NCBI GenBank assembly: GCA_001824555.1
Contig: MHXU01000175.1
Coordinates: forward strand, 1 to 37,078
Source of the DNA: Planctomycetes bacterium GWC2_45_44
Lineage (GTDB): Bacteria > Planctomycetota > Phycisphaerae > Sedimentisphaerales > UBA12454
Reading direction: 5' to 3'
Length of the DNA stretch: 37,078 bases
Of the stretch, positions 31,133 through 37,078 are shown piece after piece. Each line of letters begins with the position of its first letter. The stretch's first letter is position 1. Under the pieces are notes generated by a model. That model was not told the origin of the DNA. It searched no databases and worked only from the letters and a program-made list of their open reading frames with translations. A program made the translations under genes and the position numbers.

Positions 31133-31336
31133 GAAAAAACGACCTTTTAGGCTTTTTTAAAAACCGGCAAAAGACACACTTTCACCTATACTACGTTATA
31201 AGACGCTGAAAAAACGAAAATATTTCACAAAATCTTGAAAAATATAGGAGATAGGGGGTAGCCAAATGTTTCAACCTATTGATTTTAATTGAGGTTAGAT
31301 GTAAAATGGCGGTGTTATGTCTCGAAAGGGTGCATT

Positions 31337-32479
31337 ATGACAGAGCAGTATTCCGTAACAGCCAAAGTTTATAAGACCGCTGACAATGGCGACTGGAGCA
31401 TCGAGGATATGTTCGGATACTTCAAAAAACACGGAGCAATGAGAGTATCCGACCTGCATCTAAAAGTCGGTGTTCAGCCGACGTTCCGAGTTGACGGCAA
31501 TCTGATGAAACTTCGAGGCGAACTCGTTACAAAAGAAACCGCTGAAAAACTGATTTTTCCGCTGCTTGGCGAAAGGCAGCTTGCCGAGTTCCGCGCAAAG
31601 AACAATGTTGACACCTCATATCATTTCGGCGATTTGCAGTTCAGAATAAACGTCTTCGTTGACAATGAAGGACCCGCGGCCGCTATCAGGGCTCTGGGAA
31701 TGGATATTCCAAAACTCGAAGATGTCGGCTTTCCCAACGATGTTTATAAGGATATTGTTAATTTGCAGAACGGGCTTGTCCTGCTGACGGGCATTACTGG
31801 CGCAGGCAAGTCAACCACAATCGCATCGTTCATCGACAGAATCTGCGAAAAAAAAGCGTGCAGAATCATTTCGCTCGAAGACCCGATTGAATATATCATC
31901 AAACAGAAAAATTCCGTCATCTCGCAGCGCGAAGTCGGCAGAGACGTGCCATCGTTTGTCGATGGTCTCAAAGCGATGCTGCGCGAAGACCCCGATATTG
32001 TTTTTGTCGGCGAAATGAGAGACGCTGAAACAATCGCTATGACGCTTATGGCGGCGGAAACCGGCCATTTGGTCTTTTCGACGCTGCACACGCGCGATGT
32101 AACCGGAACAATCACAAGAGTACTCGATTATTTCCCCTCGCACAGGCAGGATGAAGTTCGCAACCAGCTTTCGCTGGGACTGGCTTATGTAATTTGTCAA
32201 AAATTGATACCCAAAAAAGACGGCACAGGCAGACTGATTTGTATGGAAATTCTGAACAATAATTATGCGGTCGCCAATTTAATCAGAAACGGCAAAATCG
32301 AGCAGCTTTATTCGCAGCTTCAGACGAAAACCAAAAATGTCCCGACCGAAAAAATGATTACGTTCGAGCATCATTTAGCCAGACTTGTCAAGACCGGCAA
32401 AATAGAATTGCTCGAAGCGAAAAAATGGGTCAACGATTATCAGTGCTTCATCGATGCGATGAACACAATGACGATGTGA
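31337..32479 (+). CDS. pilT: PilT-like twitching/type IV pilus retraction ATPase
   Basis: This is a secretion-type hexameric ATPase of 380 residues that powers pilus retraction or related machinery at the inner membrane. It has an N-terminal PAS-like domain (ASDLHL variant VSDLHLKVGVQPTFRVDG), Walker A GITGAGKST (152-160), Asp box ISLEDPIEY, Walker B region REDPDIVFVGEMRDAETI, His box TLHTRDVTGTITRVLDYFP and a C-terminal helical part. GEMRD fits PilT/PilU better than PilB, and there are no PilB zinc cysteines. ATG 31337 follows GAAAGGG; an in-frame start at 31289 lacks a site. No other pilus gene is nearby. Convergent hairpins lie between it and pyrG. Confidence 0.9.
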   Translation: MTEQYSVTAKVYKTADNGDWSIEDMFGYFKKHGAMRVSDLHLKVGVQPTFRVDGNLMKLRGELVTKETAEKLIFPLLGERQLAEFRAKNNVDTSYHFGDLQFRINVFVDNEGPAAAIRALGMDIPKLEDVGFPNDVYKDIVNLQNGLVLLTGITGAGKSTTIASFIDRICEKKACRIISLEDPIEYIIKQKNSVISQREVGRDVPSFVDGLKAMLREDPDIVFVGEMRDAETIAMTLMAAETGHLVFSTLHTRDVTGTITRVLDYFPSHRQDEVRNQLSLGLAYVICQKLIPKKDGTGRLICMEILNNNYAVANLIRNGKIEQLYSQLQTKTKNVPTEKMITFEHHLARLVKTGKIELLEAKKWVNDYQCFIDAMNTMTM

Positions 32480-32489
32480 AACAGATGTC

Positions 32490-32541
32490 AGACTTCAGAT
32501 GTCAGAAGTCTGTTCATATCTGAAATCTGATGTCTGATTTC
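32490..32541. terminator. Tandem hairpins between pilT and pyrG
   Basis: AGACTTC/GAAGTCT (32490-32511) and GAAATC/GATTTC (32522-32541) make two neighbouring stems from a repeating TCAGATGTCAGA-like text. They separate convergent genes and may act as terminators; a T-run (ATTTTTTC) on the plus strand follows at 32551. Confidence 0.6.
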
Positions 32542-32548
32542 TGAAGTC

Positions 32549-34255
32549 TCATTTTTTCATCGCCGCTTCGACAAGGCCGAGGAACATTTGCTGCGGTCTC
32601 ATCGGTCTCGATGTCAGACACGGATGTGCCTGCGTCGCAATAAAATACGGATGCCCCTGCAATTCAAGTATCTGCATAATCGGCTGGCTCGGCGCTTTGC
32701 CGGAGAAAATCAGCCCCGCCTTTTCAATTTGCTCAATATAATCCGGGCAGACTTCGTATCTGTGCCGAAATCTCATTCTCACCGATTTGCTCTTAAACAT
32801 TTTATAAGCGATTGTGTCAGGCTTAATTTCGACATCCTGCCCGCCGAGCCGCATATTTCCGCCCATTGCGTTGACCTTTTTCTGTTCGGGCAAAATATCA
32901 ATGACCGGATACGGCGTTTTGTCGTTTATTTCTGTGCTGTTCGCGTCTTTCAGGCCGCAGACATTTCGGGCAAATTCAATCACAGCCATCTGGAAGCCTA
33001 AACATATTCCCAGAAACGGCATATTGTTTGTTCTGGCGTATTTGACGCAGGCGATTTTGCCTTCCGTGCCGCGTACGCCGAATCCGCCGGGTACGATTAT
33101 GCCGTCAACATCTTTTAAAATATCACCGGCGTTTTTGTCTGTTACATCGGTTGTGTCGAACCAGTTGATTTTTACATCGCAGCCCAGCGCGATGCCGGAA
33201 TGCTCAAGCGCGTTGATGATTGACGCGTAGCTGTCGCGCAGCGAGGTGTATTTGCCGGTGATGCCGATTGTGACGGTTTGTTTTTCTTTGCCGATTTTAT
33301 CGGTGAAGTCGCACCATTTAGCCCATTCGCCGCGCTCGCTGCGAAGATTGATTCTGTCTTCGATGTGCAGATGGCGAAGGACTTCAAAATCCATTCCGCA
33401 TTCGCGAAGCATCGCAGGTATCTGATATACGCTCGTAGAATCGTGCAGACTGATAACTCTGTTCAGCGGCACGTTGCTATAGACGCTGATTTTCTGGCGT
33501 GATTTTTCGCCGACCGGATTTGCCGCTCGGCAGGCGATAATGTCCGGCTGAACGCCGCATTGCATAAGCTGCTTAATGCCGAGTTGGGCTGCCTTTGATT
33601 TTTGTTCGCCCAGCGTCTTCGGTTCGAGAATATATGTCAGCGCGACAAAGCAGCAGCTATTGGGGCCTTCTTCATAGGCTAATTCGCGCATCGCTTCGAT
33701 ATAGAACGCGTTTTCGAGGTCGCCGACCGTGCCGCCGATTTCGACGAACACAATATCGGCGTTTGTTTTTATGGCCAGATTGCGGAGTCGAAGTTTGACC
33801 TCGCCCGTAACGTGCGGAATCATCTGCACGTCTCTGCCGAGATAATCGCCGTGGCGTTCCTTTTCGAGAACATCGCGGTAAATCTGTCCGCTGGTCGCGA
33901 AATTGTCTTTGCTCAAGTTTTGGTCGAGCATTCGCTCATAAGTTCCCAAATCCATATCGCATTCCATTCCATCGTCGAGTACGAACACCTCGCCGTGGCG
34001 GAATGGGTTCAGCGTGCCTGAATCTATATTAAGATAGCCTTCTAACTTTATCGGCGAAACCTTCAGCCCTTTATCCTGCATAAGTTTGGCAAGGCATGAT
34101 GAGAAAATCCCCTTGCCCAGACCGCTCATAACAGTGCCTGTTACGATGACGTATTTTGTTTTGCCTTTTTTGTAGCCCACCGGTATCGGCGAAAAATATT
34201 CGCTGTCAACCGATACTTCGCTCGCGCCCGCTAATAATTCATTTTTATCTGTCAT
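32549..34255 (-). CDS. pyrG: CTP synthase, divergent form
   Basis: CTP synthase makes CTP from UTP, ATP and glutamine. The 568-residue product has both domains. In the N-terminal synthetase domain several invariant stretches are altered: GTVMSGLGKGI for GGVVSSLGKGI, EGYLNIDSGTLNP for DPYxNxDxGTMxP, KTLGEQKS for KTKPTQHS; the key Lys and Gly residues remain. The C-terminal class I glutaminase domain has the nucleophile in PFLGICLGFQ, but the triad motif reads AHPC: Cys546 stands where Glu is nearly invariant (HPE). An extra 30 residues precede the first strand. ATG 34255 starts 105 bases after the kdsB... end of the upstream minus-strand gene order is kdsB (35104-34361), then pyrG, so CTP supply and CMP-Kdo synthesis are linked. 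Confidence 0.93.
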   Translation of the reverse strand: MTDKNELLAGASEVSVDSEYFSPIPVGYKKGKTKYVIVTGTVMSGLGKGIFSSCLAKLMQDKGLKVSPIKLEGYLNIDSGTLNPFRHGEVFVLDDGMECDMDLGTYERMLDQNLSKDNFATSGQIYRDVLEKERHGDYLGRDVQMIPHVTGEVKLRLRNLAIKTNADIVFVEIGGTVGDLENAFYIEAMRELAYEEGPNSCCFVALTYILEPKTLGEQKSKAAQLGIKQLMQCGVQPDIIACRAANPVGEKSRQKISVYSNVPLNRVISLHDSTSVYQIPAMLRECGMDFEVLRHLHIEDRINLRSERGEWAKWCDFTDKIGKEKQTVTIGITGKYTSLRDSYASIINALEHSGIALGCDVKINWFDTTDVTDKNAGDILKDVDGIIVPGGFGVRGTEGKIACVKYARTNNMPFLGICLGFQMAVIEFARNVCGLKDANSTEINDKTPYPVIDILPEQKKVNAMGGNMRLGGQDVEIKPDTIAYKMFKSKSVRMRFRHRYEVCPDYIEQIEKAGLIFSGKAPSQPIMQILELQGHPYFIATQAHPCLTSRPMRPQQMFLGLVEAAMKK

Positions 34256-34281
34256 AGAATCAATCCTAATTTTATTTTTTT

Positions 34282-34338
34282 GTAGGGTGGGCTCTTAGCC
34301 CACGCTGTTTTTTTTTAATTCGTCGCCGAAGGCGACTC
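34282..34338. repeat. Two interspersed palindromes between kdsB and pyrG
   Basis: GTGGGCT/AGCCCAC (unit 34282-34305) matches the repeat inside mnmE (26341-26363). Next to it GTCGCC/GGCGAC (34322-34336) forms another perfect short stem with a GAA loop. The spacer between the two genes consists of these elements plus a TTTTCACTT-rich run. Confidence 0.7.
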
Positions 34339-34360
34339 CACAATTTTTCACTTTTCACTT

Positions 34361-35104
34361 TTAGTTTTTCACTTCTTTATATCTTTTTACAAACTCCGCA
34401 TACTGTTCCTGCGTATCTATGCCGTCAACTGTGTGAGCGACTAAGCCGGTAAGAATTTTATATCCGAATTCCAGAACGCGAAGCTGCTCGAGTTTTTCGA
34501 GCTGTTCGAGTTTGCCCATTGGCAGTTTCGTAAGCTGCAGAAGAAATTTCTTTCTGTAAGCGTAAATGCCGAGATGTCTGTAATAGTCGTCAATTTTCCC
34601 GACCCCGCCCGCTTCTCTGCAATATGGAATTGCCGAACGGGAAAAGTACATCGCGAATTTATCCCTGCCTATTACCGCCTTTACGATATTCGGATTGGCG
34701 ATTTGTTCCACGGCCTGGAATTTCGCAATCAATGTCGCCATATCAGCCTTTGAATTGTCTAACATCAATTGCGCCAGCAGATTTATGTTGGCAGGGTCTA
34801 TTTCCGGCTCGTCGCCCTGAACATTTATTACGATGTCAGCGTCTATTTTTTCGACTGCCTCGGCGATTCTGTCGGTGCCGCTTTGATGTTTGTCGGATGT
34901 CATTACGCATTTGCCGCCGAATTCCTTACAGGCATCGAAAACTTTTACGCTGTCAGTGGCGATGATAGCTTCTTTGACCAAATCAGCTTTGAGAACCTGC
35001 TCGTAGGTGTGCTGAATGAGGTATTTGCCGGTATTTTTGGCGAGAACTTTTGCGGGGAAGCGTACTGACTCGTAACGAGCGGGTATTACAGCTATAATTT
35101 TCAC
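34361..35104 (-). CDS. kdsB: 3-deoxy-manno-octulosonate cytidylyltransferase KdsB
   Basis: KdsB activates Kdo with CTP to CMP-Kdo for attachment to lipid A. The 247-residue product has the family length and motifs: IIAVIPARYESVRFPAKVLA at the N terminus (nucleotide-binding loop), AIIATDS, GGKCVMTSDKHQSGTDRIAE, VINVQGDEPEID (metal-binding Asp), FSRSAIPYCRE, YRHLGIYAYRKKFL and LEQLEKLEQLRVLEFGYKI. The start is GTG 35104, six bases after AGGA; an ATG one base earlier in another frame meets a stop at once. It lies upstream of pyrG on the same strand, an arrangement known from Chlamydiae too, which makes sense because pyrG supplies CTP. Confidence 0.95.
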   Translation of the reverse strand: MKIIAVIPARYESVRFPAKVLAKNTGKYLIQHTYEQVLKADLVKEAIIATDSVKVFDACKEFGGKCVMTSDKHQSGTDRIAEAVEKIDADIVINVQGDEPEIDPANINLLAQLMLDNSKADMATLIAKFQAVEQIANPNIVKAVIGRDKFAMYFSRSAIPYCREAGGVGKIDDYYRHLGIYAYRKKFLLQLTKLPMGKLEQLEKLEQLRVLEFGYKILTGLVAHTVDGIDTQEQYAEFVKRYKEVKN

Positions 35105-35227
35105 ATTTTTCCTGCAGTGCTATTATATAAGGCCTAAATTTACTTACCAAACCACTGCCAGATTATGATAAGCCCGTCGAACAGTTTTGTCAACAAAACA
35201 GTGTGGGTGGAGTGTGTGTGCGGCAAT

Positions 35228-35258
35228 AAAAAAAAGCCGGACGCTTTCGCAGCCGGCT
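35228..35258 (-). terminator. Terminator of rpsU
   Basis: On the minus strand AGCCGG and CCGGCT pair around a GC-rich loop and are followed by eight T residues. It lies 28 bp after the rpsU stop and isolates this gene from kdsB. Confidence 0.9.
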
Positions 35259-35286
35259 TATAACAATCCAAAAAAATATCGTAGAA

Positions 35287-35475
35287 TTAGTACCGAGTGG
35301 ACATCTGCACCGAACGAGCGGCCTTGCGCCTTCGTCTGCGGTTCTTCTCCGATGGTTTCTCATAATAACTAACGCGTTTCATATCACGAATTAGACCTTC
35401 TTTTTCGCACATTTTCTTGAAACGCTTAACCATTTGTTCAACTGACTCGCCTAAGCGAGCTTTAACCTTAATCAT
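35287..35475 (-). CDS. rpsU: 30S ribosomal protein bS21
   Basis: Small basic ribosomal protein of 62 residues. KVKARLGESVEQMVKRFKKM and the following EGLIRDMKRVSYYEKPSEKN with a run RRRRRKAAR match bS21, which binds the 30S platform near the 3' end of 16S rRNA and aids initiation. It is a single-gene unit: the radical SAM gene ends 87 bases upstream on the same strand, and a strong terminator follows. AAAGG lies about 14 bases before ATG 35475, a long spacing. Expression control could matter because bS21 favours particular initiation modes in bacteria with weak Shine-Dalgarno use. Confidence 0.94.
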   Translation of the reverse strand: MIKVKARLGESVEQMVKRFKKMCEKEGLIRDMKRVSYYEKPSEKNRRRRRKAARSVQMSTRY

Positions 35476-35562
35476 ATAATATCAGTGCCTTTCCAGACAA
35501 AAATTTCTACTATCCCGGAGGACGAAAGCCCAAATGATACGGATTCGCGGACAATTTTCAAG

Positions 35563-36696
35563 TTAAAAATTGAACAAATACATCTTATTTTTTGTGACAC
35601 CCGCAAATTCGAGATATTCGCCGGCTTTTTGCAGCCGAGCGTCCACTTTACCTATATCGTCAATCGAGGTGATTTTTGCTGATTTTCGCATTTGCAAAAT
35701 TTTCGCGACGGTAATATGCCCAAGCCCCGGCACTCGCAAAAGACTGTATCTCGTTGCTGTGTTTATATTTACAGGAAAAGCTTCGGGATGATTTTTTGCC
35801 CAGAGTTCTTTCGGGTCGGCATCAATAGATAAGCGACCGTCCTGGTCGTAAAATATATCCGAAGAGTTAAACCCATATTTGCGGAATAAAAAATCCACCT
35901 GATAAAGTCGGTGTTCGCGGATAAAAGATTGCGGATTATTCCTTATTGGCGGCTGATACGCGGAAAAATAAACCCTTTGCAGGCGGAGTCTTTCGTACAA
36001 GGCCTGTGTGTAATTGACGATTTGGCGGTCGGATTCGCCCGCCGCACCGACGATAAACTGGGTAGTTTGCTTGACCCTTTTTCGGCTTTCACCGGCCAAT
36101 TTGCTGATTAGTTTCATCGGCTCGACAATGTCTTTTAGAAAATCTTTTTTGAGAGACAATTTATCGAGAAATTCTTTACCTGGCGTTTCGATATTCAGCG
36201 AAACGGCGTTTGAAAGGCTGATTGCTTTTTCAATCGCAGCGGGGCTTGAGCCGGGAAGGATTTTTAAATGTATGTAGCCTTTGAAGTTGTGTTTGTTTCG
36301 GAGTATTTCCGCGCAGGCGGTGAGCTTTTCCATTGTTCTGTCGGCGTTGCCGATTATGCCGCTGGACAGGAAGATTCCAAAAACCTCGCCCCGTCTATAA
36401 TAGTCCAAAAAAGCGTTTATAAGCTCGTTATTGTCGAGCTGGCATCTTTGGATATCGGAGTTGCTGTTCAGCGGGCAGTATTTGCAGTCGCTTGAGCAGT
36501 GATTTGAAATGAGAATTTTGAACAGGTTAGAGACTCCGCCGTCAGGCAGGGTAACTGGATATATCCATTTGCCTTTGCTGCCCTGTGTTCGATGTTCGGA
36601 TTTGTCGCTGCCGCAGGCGCAGGCCAGGTCGTACTGCGAGTCTTTGCTTAGGAGCTGGAGCTTTTCGAAAGTGTCGGGTTTTGAGGCGGCGAACAT
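35563..36696 (-). CDS. Radical SAM protein of the DNA modification/repair (UDG-linked) family
   Basis: This is a radical SAM enzyme of about 377 residues (401 if GTG 36768 is the start). EKLQLLSKDSQYDLACACGS, LPDGGVSNLFKILISNHCSS with the cluster motif C-x3-C-x2-C (HCSSDCKYCPLNSNSD), GIFLSSGIIGNADRTME and GYIHLKILPGSSP follow the pattern of the family named putative DNA modification/repair radical SAM protein, which usually pairs with a uracil-DNA glycosylase-like gene. A C-terminal helix-hairpin-helix (VNINTATRYSLLRVPGLGHITVAK) supports DNA binding. The partner gene is not in the window. ATG 36696 gives the family's usual N terminus; the GTG start adds a Lys/Asn-rich extension, and neither has a good ribosome site. 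Confidence 0.9.
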   Translation of the reverse strand: MFAASKPDTFEKLQLLSKDSQYDLACACGSDKSEHRTQGSKGKWIYPVTLPDGGVSNLFKILISNHCSSDCKYCPLNSNSDIQRCQLDNNELINAFLDYYRRGEVFGIFLSSGIIGNADRTMEKLTACAEILRNKHNFKGYIHLKILPGSSPAAIEKAISLSNAVSLNIETPGKEFLDKLSLKKDFLKDIVEPMKLISKLAGESRKRVKQTTQFIVGAAGESDRQIVNYTQALYERLRLQRVYFSAYQPPIRNNPQSFIREHRLYQVDFLFRKYGFNSSDIFYDQDGRLSIDADPKELWAKNHPEAFPVNINTATRYSLLRVPGLGHITVAKILQMRKSAKITSIDDIGKVDARLQKAGEYLEFAGVTKNKMYLFNF

Positions 36697-36840
36697 ACTT
36701 GAAATATATACCGGAAATTGATTTTGGCAAGCGGATTTCGTTGTTTTTTTGTTGTTTTTTCGCTTCACGCTTCACGAACGATGAAATACAAAAATTATGT
36801 ACATTTCATAACACTTTAGCCGACTGTAGTGCCGATATTC

Positions 36841-36930
36841 AGCCCTGAAAGGGCAAAATATACCAGCCCAGGGCAACGCCCTGGGTACGCTGTCCGCCAC
36901 AACACAAAGCCCTGAAAGGGCGAAATAATG
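36841..36930. repeat. Cluster of interspersed palindromic repeats
   Basis: Three stems in 90 bp: GCCCTGAAAGGGC (36842-36854), CCCAGGGC-AAC-GCCCTGGG (36867-36885) and a second GCCCTGAAAGGGC (36909-36921), the latter two copies followed by GAAATA or AAAATA. From memory, this composite is a very common intergenic repeat in planctomycetes and other phyla. Its origin and function are unknown. The rest of the spacer (36769-36980) shows no gene. Confidence 0.75.
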
Positions 36931-36980
36931 CCGGACGCTGCAAATGGCTAAAATGTTACTACATTTCTTTTTGTTAGAGT

Positions 36981-37078
36981 TTATTCAACTAATGCGACTG
37001 CCGAGGCGATAACGAAATTGGCGGTGTGCGTGATTGACAGGCTGATTTGCTTAATTTTTTTTTCGTCGGCGATTTTTT
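36981..37078 (-). CDS. acpS: Holo-[acyl-carrier-protein] synthase, C-terminal end only
   Basis: The window ends inside a minus-strand frame that stops with TAA at 36981. The visible 32 residues, KIADEKKIKQISLSITHTAN followed by FVIASAVALVE, match the C terminus of AcpS: the final S-x-S-I/T-H/D pattern and the hydrophobic strand ending the fold. AcpS transfers 4'-phosphopantetheine from CoA to acyl carrier protein. The catalytic N-terminal half lies beyond the window, so intactness cannot be judged. Confidence 0.8.
   Translation of the reverse strand, partial: KIADEKKIKQISLSITHTANFVIASAVALVE

Noticed and set aside
35125-35160. Possible sigma-54 site upstream of kdsB (TGGCAGTGGTTTGGT on the minus strand)
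   Set aside because: The -12 element has GT instead of GC and the match elsewhere is weak.
36841-36930. CRISPR array
   Set aside because: The repeat units are short palindromes with irregular spacing and only two identical copies; no cas gene is present.
1-37078. tRNA or rRNA genes
   Set aside because: Scanning for the T-loop and CCA-proximal patterns on both strands by eye gave no cloverleaf; a covariance search could still find one.

Overview
The window looks like a chromosomal segment of a planctomycete, most likely of class Phycisphaerae (Sedimentisphaerales-like). The reasons are three exported proteins with C-terminal PEP-CTERM anchors ending in LRRKK, a dockerin-repeat secreted protein, a Gram-negative lipid A/Kdo gene set (lpxB, kdsB), several conserved membrane proteins typical of this phylum, moderate GC, weak or absent Shine-Dalgarno sites at many starts, and many short palindromic intergenic repeats. 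Placement below phylum is inference.

Layout. Positions 1-993 are AT-rich with no convincing gene. Positions 994-3125 (minus) hold lpxB, arfB and a DUF6941-like gene. Positions 3191-8750 (minus) are a PEP-CTERM/regulatory block. It has two PEP-CTERM genes built on the same leader, anchor and terminator cassette, a 620-bp spacer with a duplicated stem-loop element, a pseudo-receiver gene behind a sigma-54 promoter, a sigma-54 activator lacking a receiver, and a third PEP-CTERM gene. A frameshifted PAS-PAS-LuxR regulator follows (8755-9727), then a tightly overlapping membrane operon (9864-12699: PpiD/SurA-like foldase and two small membrane proteins).

Positions 12960-16507 (plus) carry a membrane protein, a 3-hydroxyisobutyrate dehydrogenase-family enzyme, a lipoprotein and dgt. 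Positions 16508-18450 look accessory: a strong promoter, a DUF5678-like protein, a retropepsin-like protease and a two-helix membrane protein. Housekeeping genes follow: rhlE, a coiled-coil membrane protein, a PfkB kinase, a 32-residue lysine-rich Cys-containing protein, a putrescine pair (pyruvoyl arginine decarboxylase plus agmatinase), dnaK behind a consensus sigma-54 promoter, then phosphoesterase-yidC-mnmE. The last part has a dockerin protein, pilT, pyrG-kdsB, rpsU, a radical SAM DNA-modification/repair protein and the 3' end of acpS.

How the genes connect. lpxB, kdsB and pyrG (CTP for CMP-Kdo) serve the LPS outer membrane. yidC and the PpiD-like foldase serve the inner membrane and periplasm. 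PEP-CTERM and dockerin proteins are surface or exported products. The sigma-54 activator, the sigma-54-driven pseudo-receiver and the sigma-54-driven dnaK suggest that sigma-54 is a significant local regulator. The best leads are the two sigma-54 promoters, the CTP synthase whose glutaminase Glu is Cys, a palindromic repeat inside mnmE, the repeated cassette in the PEP-CTERM genes, the duplicated intergenic stem-loop, and the lysine-rich CGCGC microprotein. No CRISPR array, tRNA, rRNA or transposase was seen.
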